Origin: Legionella gratiana
Lineage (GTDB): Bacteria > Pseudomonadota > Gammaproteobacteria > Legionellales > Legionellaceae
Assembly: GCF_001467695.1 (NCBI RefSeq)
Contig: NZ_LNYE01000029.1
Coordinates: 386,759 to 450,758 of the forward strand
Reading direction: 5' to 3'
DNA length: 64,000 bases
Shown here: piece by piece, positions 48,015 to 56,643 of the stretch
Layout: each line of letters begins with the position of its first letter
Numbering within the stretch: position 1 is the stretch's first letter
Made by a program: the position numbers and the translations under genes
Notes under the pieces: generated by a model
What the model saw: only the letters and a program-made list of their open reading frames with translations
What the model was told of the DNA's origin: nothing
Databases searched by the model: none

Positions 48015-49063
48015 TTATGACTAATGAAGTACTTTTTACTCAAGAAGGTTCATTAGGAGTAATCACTTTAAATAGGCCTAGTGCACTTAATGCTTTGACA
48101 TTAACAATGATTCTTAAAATGCAAAGACAATTAAGTCTTTGGAAAGAAGATGAGTCTGTTCATGCTGTAGTTGTGCGTGCAGTGCCTGGGAATGCTTTTT
48201 GCGCGGGTGGAGATATACGTTCACTTTATTTTTCTGGGCAGATCAATGATGCAGAGCAAATGCAATTTTTTTGGCATGAGTATCGGTTAAATCATTTTAT
48301 TCATCATTTTTGTAAGCCTTATATTTCTTTAATTGATGGCATCGTTATGGGGGGTGGGGTTGGAATTTCCATGCATGGAAGTCATCCCATAGCGAGTGAA
48401 CGATTGGTATTTGCAATGCCTGAAACCAGTATTGGTTTTTTTCCTGATATTGGGGCTAGCTATTTATTAACACGATGTCCTGGACATTTAGGCATTTATT
48501 TAGGTTTGACGGGTAATCGATTAGGTGCATTGGAGACGATGAAGGCTGGTTTAGTTAAAAAAATAGTATCTTCAGAACAAATGCCTGTTTTGTTTGATGC
48601 ATTAATGAACGAAGACTTGTCAAAAGATGCCTTTGAACGTGTTGATCGATGTTTAATGGACTTTGCTATGGTTCCTTCTGCAGAAGAAGTAAATCAACAT
48701 TTAATTGATATTTGTTTTGCACATCCAACAGTTGAACTAATTCGTGAGTCTTTACAAGATGTTAAAGGGGAATGGGCTGAAGGTGTTGATGCTACTTTAG
48801 CGCAGAAATCTCCGTTAAGTTTAAAAGTCACGTTAGCTCAATTGCAGAAAGCCAGGGGATTAAGTTTAGCGCAATGTTTGCAAATGGATTATGACATTGT
48901 GAGTCATTTTATGCATGGTAATGATTTTTATGAAGGAGTGAGGGCATTGTTAATTGATAAAGATAAGAAGCCTAAATGGAATCCTGCTCGACTTGATTTA
49001 GTAACAGAAAACATAGTCCAAAGTTATTTTGATCGTTCACATGCTGCTTTAGAATGGGTATAA
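48011..49063 (+). CDS. 3-hydroxyisobutyryl-CoA hydrolase
   Basis: A crotonase-superfamily protein of 350 residues, longer than hydratases because of the C-terminal extension typical of 3-hydroxyisobutyryl-CoA hydrolases. Motifs are PGNAFCAGGDIRSLY, IDGIVMGGGVGISMHG and MPETSIGFFPDIGASY. It releases 3-hydroxyisobutyrate in valine breakdown, avoiding build-up of toxic methacrylyl-CoA. Two starts, ATG 48011 and 48017, share the GAAGGA site. Confidence 0.92.
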   Translation: MIMTNEVLFTQEGSLGVITLNRPSALNALTLTMILKMQRQLSLWKEDESVHAVVVRAVPGNAFCAGGDIRSLYFSGQINDAEQMQFFWHEYRLNHFIHHFCKPYISLIDGIVMGGGVGISMHGSHPIASERLVFAMPETSIGFFPDIGASYLLTRCPGHLGIYLGLTGNRLGALETMKAGLVKKIVSSEQMPVLFDALMNEDLSKDAFERVDRCLMDFAMVPSAEEVNQHLIDICFAHPTVELIRESLQDVKGEWAEGVDATLAQKSPLSLKVTLAQLQKARGLSLAQCLQMDYDIVSHFMHGNDFYEGVRALLIDKDKKPKWNPARLDLVTENIVQSYFDRSHAALEWV

Positions 49064-49191
49064 CTTATCCTCATTTTAAATGATTTGAATGGTGTTGCGA
49101 GTTAAATCCTAACACCATTTATTAGGAAAACGCACCATCCTAATTTATTACTGAGATACATAATCCCAAGTTCTTTTCTTAATATAGATTC

Positions 49192-49407
49192 TTAGGGTGA
49201 TATGTTAAATCCTATCTTAGGAAAATAACAATCGTTCTGGTGCGGTTCATTACATTGAAGTTGCTGATATTTTTCTTTTACTTTATCTTTCACCACAGTC
49301 CCTGCTTGATATGCTCCTGATGCAAGAACTGTGGTAGCTACTGCACAAGCACCTGTTTGAATTGCTGTTTTGGCAGGTTGAGCGAAAAATCCCATAAAAC
49401 GTAACAT
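49192..49407 (-). CDS. Small orphan protein with one hydrophobic helix
   Basis: This 71-residue protein has a short basic N-terminus, a moderately hydrophobic Ala-rich segment (about 14-38), then a charged helix and two cysteines (CNEPHQNDC). An AAAGGA site precedes the ATG 49407. I recognise no family. It lies in a repeat-rich pocket after the valine genes; the preceding 128 bases hold only a weak stem (ATGGTGTT/AACACCAT near 49090-49120). Confidence 0.6.
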   Translation of the reverse strand: MLRFMGFFAQPAKTAIQTGACAVATTVLASGAYQAGTVVKDKVKEKYQQLQCNEPHQNDCYFPKIGFNISP

Positions 49408-49529
49408 ATTTATTCCTTTTAAAAGTTTATAAAAAGTTAATATTTAATCTAAAATATCATCTTTTAAAAAAATAGTACACTATTTAAGCATGGAAAGCCA
49501 TTATAATAATAAGTGATGCTGTGTCGCTT

Positions 49530-49562
49530 TCTCATTACGAGGCCAATTGCTTTTTTTAGGTT
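49530..49562 (+). repeat. Family 2 hairpin-element fragment
   Basis: The segment TCTCATTACGAGGCCAATTGC followed by a T-run and AGG matches the right half of the element at 35121-35188 (TCTCATTACGAGTCCAACTGC). The left half is missing. It is immediately followed by a family 1 fragment, so two unrelated repeats abut here. Confidence 0.6.
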
Positions 49563-49585
49563 ACATGTTATGCATCTACAGCTTC

Positions 49586-49652
49586 TTACGGGATAACTTT
49601 CGTTTAGCGACATAAAAGACATAGAAATGTCTTTTATGTCGAACTCACGTTA
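49586..49652 (+). repeat. Family 1 partial copy C (right half)
   Basis: CTTACGGGATAAC through GAACTCACGTTA matches the right third of copy A, including the right hairpin (GACATAAAAGACAT against ATGTCTTTTATGTC). The left hairpin and most of the centre are absent. Its last three bases overlap the stop region of the small minus-strand gene that follows, so the gene may end in the repeat. Confidence 0.75.
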
Positions 49653-49931
49653 TTTTAGCCAATCACTAAGAATATCAATAACTTTTCGTGCTTGTTCCGT
49701 ACTGGAAATGTTAAATTTGGATTTTAGCCAGTACTGATTATTTCGTTTTTGGTACCGTCGAATGGAGTATTTGACTGGACCATAATCATTTTGGGCATTA
49801 TCCCACTCCTGATATTTAAACATAATTGTAGTCCATGCCCCTTTACTTAATATTTTTTTATCAAGTTCTTTAGTAGTTTCTGTACCATCTTCACTAAATG
49901 TTATGGTGATTTCATCAATGCTTGCGGTCAT
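49650..49931 (-). CDS. Small soluble orphan protein
   Basis: This 93-residue protein looks like a real compact domain: beta-rich N-terminus (ASIDEITITFSEDGTE), YQEWDNAQNDYGP, then a basic strand and C-terminal helix ending in LSDWLK. GAGGT precedes ATG 49931. There is no signal peptide, membrane span or known motif. I do not recognise it, but its composition is too protein-like for chance. Confidence 0.7.
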   Translation of the reverse strand: MTASIDEITITFSEDGTETTKELDKKILSKGAWTTIMFKYQEWDNAQNDYGPVKYSIRRYQKRNNQYWLKSKFNISSTEQARKVIDILSDWLK

Positions 49932-49975
49932 TTGGAGCTTTACCTCTCTAAATTAAAAAACAATAACATCAAGTA

Positions 49976-50042
49976 CCTTAGAAAAAGCAATTGAGTCCTA
50001 CAACTCGCCAGCTCAGCTATGGACCCAACTGTTTTTTCTAGG
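49976..50042. repeat. Family 2 hairpin element
   Basis: CCTTAGAAAAAGCAATTGAGTCC on the left pairs imperfectly with GGACCCAACTGTTTTTTCTAGG on the right, forming a long stem around about 20 loop bases. It shares the AACTGnTTTTTTCTAGG core with the elements at 53561 and 61781. It lies between two minus-strand small genes; the remaining gap 50043-50216 holds nothing I can identify. Confidence 0.7.
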
Positions 50043-50216
50043 ATTATGAATGTTGCTTGCGCTAGAATTTTGAGAGTTTATCTTATTTCTTCCGGACACT
50101 AAAGTGATTCTTTCTGCAGTAAAAAGAGAGTTTATTCAAAGAGAGTGTTACATCTAAAAAGCGCAGTTGAATCTAAAAGAATAAAACGGTACTTTTTAGG
50201 TTAGAATTTGGACGGA

Positions 50217-50837
50217 TTATTGAATGGAATATAATTTCCCATTCACAAAAGTCATTGTAACAGCAGATTGATATTGCCCAGGTTGATAGATCCAAATCTG
50301 TGGTTTTTCTGCTGTTGGTACTATTTCATTAATATAGGTGTTATTAGTCACCGAAGGACTTCCACAAGAATAATATACTTTTTGTACAGAATCACCAGGT
50401 TGAATATTAGCTCCACTACAAATAGAGACTGCATTACTACTAGAACCATTTAATTTGATGGATTTAACCTTTTGATTAACCACATCTACTTCAAGTTGAG
50501 CGCCACTACCAGCTTGAGGTATATTCCAGACGTTATAATAGGCAGAACCTGATCCTGCAGGTGATGTTCCAGGAACTTGCCAAACTCCAGAATAAGCAGT
50601 GCTTGCTCCTGCATTATTATAAATAAGTTGTTGCATTGGAATTTTCTGTAAGACCGGTTGATTTGAATCCTGTTGACTTATGGGTTGGCCACATGCTGCA
50701 ATAACTTGATCAGGTGTCATTCCTAAATTAACGTAACCATGATTTTGAGGACAATAATAAGACTGTGTGTCAGCAAATAGGTTAGAAGATAAAATAAGTA
50801 ACCCAAAACCAATGCTACTGTGAAGAGTCAATTTCAT
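50217..50837 (-). CDS. Exported DUF2845-like protein
   Basis: From ATG 50837, which has a GAGGA ribosome site, the protein is 206 residues with a Sec signal peptide ending near SNLFA (about residue 22). The mature part has two copies of a short motif with a cysteine before G-x-P (GMTPDQVIAACGQP and PGDSVQKVYYSCGSP), the hallmark I associate with DUF2845. The longer frame to 50912 overlaps yggT and adds no family sequence. Its function is unknown; periplasmic location is the firm part. Confidence 0.75.
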   Translation of the reverse strand: MKLTLHSSIGFGLLILSSNLFADTQSYYCPQNHGYVNLGMTPDQVIAACGQPISQQDSNQPVLQKIPMQQLIYNNAGASTAYSGVWQVPGTSPAGSGSAYYNVWNIPQAGSGAQLEVDVVNQKVKSIKLNGSSSNAVSICSGANIQPGDSVQKVYYSCGSPSVTNNTYINEIVPTAEKPQIWIYQPGQYQSAVTMTFVNGKLYSIQ

Positions 50838-50883
50838 AATTTTCCTCACTAATCCTCTGCGTTTAAATAAAGTATAGTTGCTT

Positions 50884-51459
50884 TTATAACAATCTCCAGG
50901 GGAGGCTAGCACTAATAAATAAAGTGATAATTTTTAGTATTATCATAATGATAAAAGGAGAAAAATCGAATCCTGCAATGTCGGAAAAGAATTTTCTGCC
51001 AAGTTTTAATAACGGCTCTGTTAATAAACGTAAAAAATCAGCAATCGGTCCTTGCCATCCTGGATTGACAAAGCTCATGATTACTCGTACGAGAATAGCA
51101 AAAAATAGAATATCACAAGGTTGAATGATTAAATCTGCAATTACGTAAATGAGTAAATATAGGATAGGAATTATTCCATGTAAGGCAAGTAAGCTGATAC
51201 AAATTATTTTTAATACTTCAACAAGAATCAAAGTAATCAAAGTAGGGATATCGTATTTTTGTCCTGGTTGGTATTTTTGATGCGTTAGTTGTTGAATTGG
51301 ATTTACTATTGGATCGGTTATCTTATAAATAAGTTGACTTACTGGATGGAGCACACTGACGCGCAAGTAGCGTAAAGCCATGCGAAGCCATAAGCTGAAA
51401 ATAAGGAGCGAAAAAACCAACGAAACAAGAAACAGTGCTACTGCGCTAAAACCTGACAT
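50884..51459 (-). CDS. yggT: YggT family membrane protein
   Basis: The 191-residue protein has two YggT units, each with a pair of hydrophobic helices and the RxxxRxL... SxxxPxxQLxxP pattern (LRMALRYLRVSVLHPVSQLIYKITDP in the first and RVIMSFVNPGWQGPIADFLRLLTEPLL in the second). YggT proteins are implicated in osmotic or cation homeostasis. ATG 51459 has AAGGGG five bases upstream and is preferred to ATG 51477. In many gammaproteobacteria yggT sits with yggS and proC next to pilT, as here except that proC is 12 kb away. Confidence 0.9.
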   Translation of the reverse strand: MSGFSAVALFLVSLVFSLLIFSLWLRMALRYLRVSVLHPVSQLIYKITDPIVNPIQQLTHQKYQPGQKYDIPTLITLILVEVLKIICISLLALHGIIPILYLLIYVIADLIIQPCDILFFAILVRVIMSFVNPGWQGPIADFLRLLTEPLLKLGRKFFSDIAGFDFSPFIIMIILKIITLFISASLPWRLL

Positions 51460-51491
51460 ATTTTCCCCTTGACTCATGCTAACGAATAGTC

Positions 51492-51648
51492 GGGTCTATT
51501 GGCAATTGGTTTCCACTACTTGCATGTCGCTCTTTATGCGCGACATCTAGCCTTTCCAGAATCTAACATTGGTTCTTAATAGATTCTCACCGTTTGATCC
51601 GGCAAAGGCGCGGAACATAGGGAAACAGAATGAATTGTCAACAGACCC
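51492..51648. repeat. Family 3-type inverted-repeat element between yggT and yggS
   Basis: Terminal inverted repeats GGGTCTATTGGCAATT (51492-51507) and AATTGTCAACAGACCC (51633-51648) match in 14 of 16 positions. Inside is a strong hairpin ATGTCGC...GCGCGACAT near 51523-51548. The ends are the same as in the element at 43414-43548, but the interior differs, so ends and core may recombine. Confidence 0.75.
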
Positions 51649-51672
51649 TAAACAGATCTTTATTTTTCTGGA

Positions 51673-52374
51673 TTATACCGTGTTGCTTGATTTTTGTCGC
51701 TCACCAAAAATTGCTTGACCAACACGTACTATTGTAGCACCTGCTTTGATTGCAGCAATTAAATCATCACTCATTCCCATAGACAAAGTATCCATATTTA
51801 AATTCAGTGTTTGATTCAGTTGTTGCATTAGTTGATTGAGACGAATGAATACATCGTATTGGATCTGTGGATCTTTTAGCGGAGGAGGGATAGTCATTAA
51901 TCCCCTGAGTTTTAGATTAGGTAGTTGACTGATGTCTAAGGCTAGTTCAGCAGCATTTTCTGGGGGTATCCCTGACTTGGATTTTTCATCGATTAAATTA
52001 ATTTGTAGGCAAACATTGAGCGGATTTAAATTTTGGGGTCGATATTTATTAAGTTGAGAGGCAATTTTAAAACGGTTTATACTATGAACCCAGCTAAAAG
52101 AGGTAGCAATTCCTTTGGTTTTATTACCCTGAATTGGACCAATAAAATGCCAATTGAGCGGTAAATTCTTTAATGCAGTTATTTTTTTTTGTGCTTCTTG
52201 GAAATAACTTTCTCCAAAGTCTTTGATTCCAAGATGAAAAGCCTCTTGAATTTTATCAATATTTTGTTGTTTACTGACAGCGAGTAATAAAATATTTTCT
52301 GGTTTTCGACCACAAGCCAGTGCAGTTTGGGTGATTAATTGTTGTACTCGATTTAGATCTTGATGAAGGCTCAT
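51673..52374 (-). CDS. yggS: Pyridoxal-phosphate homeostasis protein YggS/PLPBP
   Basis: A PLP-binding alanine-racemase-fold protein of 233 residues involved in vitamin B6 homeostasis, with no known catalysis. Lys36 region LLAVSKQQ is the PLP lysine site, followed by FGESYFQEA, WHFIGPIQGNK and the C-terminal SMGMSDDLIAAIKAGATIVRVG phosphate-binding motif. It is divergent from pilT, the common gammaproteobacterial arrangement. Confidence 0.95.
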   Translation of the reverse strand: MSLHQDLNRVQQLITQTALACGRKPENILLLAVSKQQNIDKIQEAFHLGIKDFGESYFQEAQKKITALKNLPLNWHFIGPIQGNKTKGIATSFSWVHSINRFKIASQLNKYRPQNLNPLNVCLQINLIDEKSKSGIPPENAAELALDISQLPNLKLRGLMTIPPPLKDPQIQYDVFIRLNQLMQQLNQTLNLNMDTLSMGMSDDLIAAIKAGATIVRVGQAIFGERQKSSNTV

Positions 52375-52489
52375 GAGTAATTAAAGTAAATAAGAAAACT
52401 CCAACAATAGCAAAAGAAACAACGTTTGCCGAGTGCTGTTTAGTAAGTTAATCTAATGCTAATCATGTGGAATCAGGATGGATTAAGCA

Positions 52490-53533
52490 ATGGATATAGC
52501 AGAGTTATTGGCATTTTCAGTCAAAAATAAATCTTCAGACCTACATTTGTCTGCAGGATTACCTCCAATGATTCGCGTGGATGGGGATTTACGCAAGATC
52601 AATTTACCTCCTCTAGAACATAAAGAAGTGATAAAAATTATTTATGATGTAATGAATGACCGACAGAGAAAAGAGTTTGAAGAGTTTTTAGAAACTGATT
52701 TTTCCTTTGAAATAGCCAACTTGTCTCGCTTCAGAGTGAATGTTTTTAATCAATCGCGAGGTGCCGCGGCAGTTTTTCGTACGATTCCTTCACTGATTTT
52801 AGGTATGAACGATTTAGGGCTACCTCCCATTTTCGAAGAAATGGCAAATTACCCGAAAGGGTTGGTGCTGATTACTGGTCCTACCGGATCTGGAAAAAGT
52901 ACAACTTTGGCTGCTATGATCGATTACATTAATTCAACTCGTTATGAGCATATCTTAACTGTTGAAGATCCCATCGAGTTTGTTCACCCCAGTAAAAAGT
53001 GTTTATTGAATCAGCGTGAGGTTCATCGAGATACACTTAGCTTTAATGCAGCTTTGCGTTCCGCACTGCGAGAAGATCCTGATGTTATTTTGGTAGGAGA
53101 ACTACGTGATTTGGAGACGATTCGTCTGGCAATGACTGCTGCTGAGACAGGTCATTTGGTATTTGGTACGTTGCATACTAATTCTGCGACAAAAACGATT
53201 AACCGAATTATTGACGTATTTCCAGCAGAGGAAAAAGCGATGGTTCGTTCGATGTTGTCTGAATCGTTACAAGCGGTAGTCGCGCAGACTTTGTTGAAAA
53301 AAAATGGCGGTGGGCGAGTCGCTGCATTAGAAATTATGATTTGTACTGGAGCAATTCGTAACTTAATTCGAGAAGATAAGGTAGCGCAAATGTATTCCTC
53401 TATCCAAACAGGCCAAGCCAAGGGGATGCAAACTTTAGATCAACATTTAACAGAATTAGTGAATAGAACTATTATTTCACGTAATATCGCTTATGACGTA
53501 GCTCTTGATAAGTCTCTATTTAAACCCAAATGA
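52490..53533 (+). CDS. pilT: Type IV pilus retraction ATPase PilT
   Basis: PilT depolymerises pili. The 347-residue protein has Walker A GPTGSGKSTT (about 129-138), Asp boxes (ILTVEDPIEFVH and DPDVILVGELRD), the Walker B, HTNSA histidine box, and the C-terminal AIRNLIRE motif specific to retraction ATPases. Pilus assembly genes lie 15 kb away in the same window. Confidence 0.96.
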   Translation: MDIAELLAFSVKNKSSDLHLSAGLPPMIRVDGDLRKINLPPLEHKEVIKIIYDVMNDRQRKEFEEFLETDFSFEIANLSRFRVNVFNQSRGAAAVFRTIPSLILGMNDLGLPPIFEEMANYPKGLVLITGPTGSGKSTTLAAMIDYINSTRYEHILTVEDPIEFVHPSKKCLLNQREVHRDTLSFNAALRSALREDPDVILVGELRDLETIRLAMTAAETGHLVFGTLHTNSATKTINRIIDVFPAEEKAMVRSMLSESLQAVVAQTLLKKNGGGRVAALEIMICTGAIRNLIREDKVAQMYSSIQTGQAKGMQTLDQHLTELVNRTIISRNIAYDVALDKSLFKPK

Positions 53534-53560
53534 GTGCTTTATACTTTAGAGTCAGACAAA

Positions 53561-53596
53561 CCTAGAAAAAGCAGTAGGCTCAACTGCTTTTCTAGG
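53561..53596. repeat. Family 2 hairpin, compact near-perfect copy
   Basis: CCTAGAAAAAGCAGT pairs with ACTGCTTTTCTAGG around a six-base loop, with a single bulged A. It lies 28 bases after pilT, facing the convergent rph. It is the tightest copy of the family and may be a terminator-like structure, though no U-run follows the stem. Confidence 0.75.
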
Positions 53597-53683
53597 ATAA
53601 AAAATAGTCGTCATTGCTTTGCCAATGCTCGCAACAATGAAATAGGCACACTTCTGAACAATTACCACTTCATTAAGGCTATT

Positions 53684-54391
53684 TTATGCCTTTTTCTGAA
53701 TTTCAATTAATTGGGGAATGCCAATTTCAGCTAATGCAAGCATGTTGTTTAACTCGTCTCGATTGAAATGTCTGTCTTCTGCTGTACCTTGGATCTCGAT
53801 AAAATGTCCTGCTTCATTCATGACGATGTTCATATCAGTTTCAGCAAGCACATCTTCTGCATAATCTAAATCAAGTACCGCTTGACCTCGATAGAGTCCA
53901 ACAGAAACTGCTGCTATATAATTAAAAGTAGGCATTTTACGTATTTTTTCTCGTTCAACCATCCAACTAATTGCATCTCTCATGGCTACACAGGATCCAG
54001 TAATTGCTGCCGTTCTTGTTCCGCCATCAGCCTGAAGTACGTCACAATCCAGGGTAATTGTATTTTCCCCTAAGAGTTTTAAATCAACACAAGCTCTTAA
54101 CGATCGACCTATTAGACGTTGAATTTCCATGGTTCTACCGCCTTGTTTTCCTTTGCTTGCTTCACGTTCGGTACGGCTATGTGTTGCACGTGGTAACATC
54201 CCATATTCAGCAGTAACCCAACCTTGATTTTTTCCTTTAATAAAACGAGGAACTCCTTCAGTTACAGACGCATTACATAACACTTTGGTTTGTCCAAACT
54301 CAACAAGGACGGAGCCTTCAGCATGTTTTGTATAATTTCGGGTTAATTGAATAGGGCGTAGTTGATTTGCTTCACGATTACTGGGGCGCAT
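53684..54391 (-). CDS. rph: Ribonuclease PH
   Basis: RNase PH trims tRNA 3' ends using phosphate. The 235-residue protein matches the family from [14 protein letters not shown] through [36 protein letters not shown], and [16 protein letters not shown]. It is divergent from yicC, a usual arrangement. The 146 bases separating them hold the two promoters. Confidence 0.96.
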   Translation of the reverse strand: MRPSNREANQLRPIQLTRNYTKHAEGSVLVEFGQTKVLCNASVTEGVPRFIKGKNQGWVTAEYGMLPRATHSRTEREASKGKQGGRTMEIQRLIGRSLRACVDLKLLGENTITLDCDVLQADGGTRTAAITGSCVAMRDAISWMVEREKIRKMPTFNYIAAVSVGLYRGQAVLDLDYAEDVLAETDMNIVMNEAGHFIEIQGTAEDRHFNRDELNNMLALAEIGIPQLIEIQKKA

Positions 54392-54536
54392 GAGATAATC
54401 CTCGCTAAAATCAGTGATTATAACGCGTTACTCTTCGAGTTGCATCTTAAACTTATTGTAATTTCAAGTAGTCTATCTCTGTCCAATTTCTCTAAATTGG
54501 GGTATATTCGCGCAAGGTTTATTTATTGGTATCAAT

Positions 54537-55403
54537 ATGCTACAAAGTATGACAGCTTTTGCTCGAGTGCAAAAACAGATCGGAGAAGGTCATTTTTGTT
54601 GGGAAATTAAGTCAGTTAATCATCGGTATTTGGATGTTTCATTTCGTCTGCCTGAGGCTTTTCGATTCATAGAGCCTCAGTTGCGTCTTATATTGCGCGA
54701 TAAAATAAATCGTGGAAAATTAGAATGTCAACTCAAATACCAAGACACAAGCTTGAATAATCAGACTATGCTTGTAAATATAGGCATGGTTAATGCATTA
54801 GTAGGTTTGGGAGATAAATTATCCGTATCACATCATTTAACCAATGATTTGAGCGTAAGCCAGATTTTATCTTGGCCTGGTGTGGTTCAAGCTAGTGCGC
54901 CTGATATGGACTCTTTGGGAGAGCAAGCCCTTGCCTCATTTAAAAATACCATTGAACAATTAATGCAGATGCGAATTACCGAAGGCAATGCGTTAAAAAA
55001 GCATGTGGAAGGGCGTCTAAGTGATTTAGGTAGAGAAGTTGAGAAGGCGAGAGCTATAGCATCTTTGCAAGTGGAGCAGAGTAAGAATAAATTGTTAGCG
55101 CGTTTGCAGAACCTTCAATTTGAGGTACAAGAATCACGCTTGGAACAAGAGCTCGCTTTAATTTTAACTCGTATTGATGTCAGTGAGGAATTAGACAGAC
55201 TACAAACTCATCTTGATGAAGTGAACCGGACGTTAAATTGCGATAAAATAGTCGGAAGACGACTTGATTTTTTAATGCAGGAATTAAATAGGGAGGCGAA
55301 TACGCTCAGCTCAAAATCTGATTCTATAGCTTTAACTCAGATTGCAGTTGAGATGAAAGTCTTGATTGAACAAATGCGTGAGCAAATTCAAAATATTGAG
55401 TGA
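54537..55403 (+). CDS. yicC: YicC family endoribonuclease
   Basis: The 288-residue protein has the family N-terminus [11 protein letters not shown], the INRGKLEC and [14 protein letters not shown] segments, and the C-terminal DUF1732 block [25 protein letters not shown] with Glu/Arg residues. YicC proteins have been reported as RNA-binding endoribonucleases. It is the first gene of yicC-gmk-rpoZ, and the gmk GTG start overlaps its stop. Confidence 0.95.
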   Translation: MLQSMTAFARVQKQIGEGHFCWEIKSVNHRYLDVSFRLPEAFRFIEPQLRLILRDKINRGKLECQLKYQDTSLNNQTMLVNIGMVNALVGLGDKLSVSHHLTNDLSVSQILSWPGVVQASAPDMDSLGEQALASFKNTIEQLMQMRITEGNALKKHVEGRLSDLGREVEKARAIASLQVEQSKNKLLARLQNLQFEVQESRLEQELALILTRIDVSEELDRLQTHLDEVNRTLNCDKIVGRRLDFLMQELNREANTLSSKSDSIALTQIAVEMKVLIEQMREQIQNIE

Positions 55404-56038
55404 GTATTATTGTGGGTGATTATTCGGGTAATTTGTTTATTGTAGCTGCACCTTCAGGAGGGGGCAAAACAAGTTTAGTAAAAAGATTAGTTGAAACTCT
55501 TGAGGACATTGAGGTATCCATTTCACATACGACACGAGCAATGCGACCAGGAGAGCAACATGGGAAAGATTACTTTTTTATTGATGAAAATGAATTTACA
55601 TCCATGATTAATGATTGCGCTTTTTTAGAGTACGCTCGCGTCTTTAATCATTTATATGGAACTTCAATGTTGCAAATTACCAAACGCCTGCGAGAAGGAA
55701 TCGATGTGGTTTTGGATATTGATTGGCAAGGAGCGGAGCAAATCAGACGTTCTTTTCCTGATGCGGTGAGTGTTTTTATTGTACCGCCGTCTTTAGAATC
55801 GTTGAAACAAAGATTGTTGAATCGACGCCAGGATAAAGAGGAAGTAATTAGCGATCGGATGAAAAAAGCACAGGATGAACTCAGTCATTATCCTGAGTTT
55901 GATTATTTAATCGTTAACGATAATTTTGAAAGGGCTGCGATGGAATTGGGTGCAATTGTGCTTGCAAACCGCTTACGTATTGAGCGGCAGATAAATAAAC
56001 AATCAAAATTGCTTTCTTTCCTGATGTCATCACAGTAA
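55400..56038 (+). CDS. gmk: Guanylate kinase
   Basis: Gmk converts GMP to GDP. The P-loop [11 protein letters not shown] (about 16-26), the [19 protein letters not shown] substrate region, and [11 protein letters not shown] are intact. The 212-residue length is normal. Start is GTG 55400, overlapping yicC, with GTG 55412 as an alternative. Placement before rpoZ and spoT is standard in gammaproteobacteria. Confidence 0.95.
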   Translation: MSIIVGDYSGNLFIVAAPSGGGKTSLVKRLVETLEDIEVSISHTTRAMRPGEQHGKDYFFIDENEFTSMINDCAFLEYARVFNHLYGTSMLQITKRLREGIDVVLDIDWQGAEQIRRSFPDAVSVFIVPPSLESLKQRLLNRRQDKEEVISDRMKKAQDELSHYPEFDYLIVNDNFERAAMELGAIVLANRLRIERQINKQSKLLSFLMSSQ

Positions 56039-56071
56039 AATAAGAAGTTTTGCTACTGGAGAATGAGAGTT

Positions 56072-56275
56072 ATGGCACGAGTTACAGTTGAAGATTGTTT
56101 AGAGCACGTTGCAAATCGATTTGAATTAGTCATGGTAGCTACCAAACGCGCACGACAAATTGCAGTTCGAGGTGATCAACCGATGGTTGAATGGGAAAAT
56201 GATAAGCCTACGGTAGTGGCTTTGCGTGAAATAGCAGAAGGTTTAATTACTCCAGAAATTTTAGATAAAGAGTAG
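56072..56275 (+). CDS. rpoZ: RNA polymerase omega subunit
   Basis: Omega aids assembly of RNA polymerase and forms part of a ppGpp site. The 67-residue protein starts [20 protein letters not shown] and has [10 protein letters not shown], the family core. The ATG at 56063 three codons earlier is closer to TGGAG, but the family starts at MARVT, so 56072 is preferred; the choice changes only three residues. Confidence 0.95.
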   Translation: MARVTVEDCLEHVANRFELVMVATKRARQIAVRGDQPMVEWENDKPTVVALREIAEGLITPEILDKE

Positions 56276-56317
56276 AGTGCTGTTTACCCTAATGGTACGA
56301 AGTTAAGGCCCGTGCCT

Positions 56318-56399
56318 ACGTCCCGTGGCTTGTCCACAGGATCCAGAGAGCCAATTCTAACGCGAGATTTCTGGATCCTGCGGACAAGCAGCGGGACGT
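56318..56399. repeat. 82-base palindrome between rpoZ and spoT
   Basis: Thirty-base arms at 56318-56347 and 56370-56399 are complementary in 27 positions; the right arm starts TCTGGATCCTG and ends GCGGGACGT. This would form a very stable hairpin in RNA. I recall similar GGATCC-containing palindromes with CGGACAAG arms in Legionella intergenic space, from memory only. An open frame of 80 codons crossing it is not a gene. Confidence 0.85.
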
Positions 56400-56448
56400 T
56401 GATATGTGAAGAGTTTACTCAAAAAACGCTAAACTTAGTGCCATTACT

Positions 56449-56575
56449 GTTTACAATTCTACTCTCTTGGCCAAAATACCTTGTTTTTCTGCATTCAATA
56501 CTCATATACTTCGTGTATGTTGTGCTGCGATGCTCGAAAATCAAGTCATTTTGACTCAAGGTAGCGAAATTCTAA
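56449..56575. repeat. Family 3 inverted-repeat element upstream of spoT
   Basis: ACAATTCTACTCTCTTGGCC on the left and the complementary ATTTTGACTC...AGCGAAATT on the right bracket a central ATATACTTCGTGTAT hairpin, matching the element at 43414-43548. With the palindrome just upstream, it fills most of the rpoZ-spoT gap, so two unrelated elements inserted into the same operon interval. Confidence 0.75.
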
Positions 56576-56602
56576 GAAATCTATTTCTTTGTGCAATGCA
56601 GT

Positions 56603-56639
56603 AAAGGAGGGGATGCCCTATACTGTAAATGAGAGGTGA
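56603..56639 (+). promoter_or_regulatory. Possible leader peptide before spoT
   Basis: AAAGGAGG (56603-56610) is followed by ATG 56613 and an eight-codon frame (MPYTVNER, stop at 56637-56639). The stop lies four bases before the preferred spoT ATG 56644, and the spoT ribosome site GAGGTGAGG is inside the small frame. Strong initiation followed by re-initiation would couple the two. The pattern is visible; translation is inferred. Confidence 0.45.
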
Positions 56640-56643
56640 GGTC

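Noticed and set aside
49090..49120. Terminator after the valine genes
   Set aside because: The stem ATGGTGTT/AACACCAT has a long loop and no T-tract, so a terminator is not supported.
54362..54610. 82-codon plus-strand frame upstream of yicC
   Set aside because: It overlaps both the rph start and the yicC N-terminus in another frame, and looks like translated intergenic sequence.
56312..56554. 80-codon plus-strand frame between rpoZ and spoT
   Set aside because: It runs through the 82-base palindrome and the family 3 repeat, and its composition reflects those repeats. No ribosome site.
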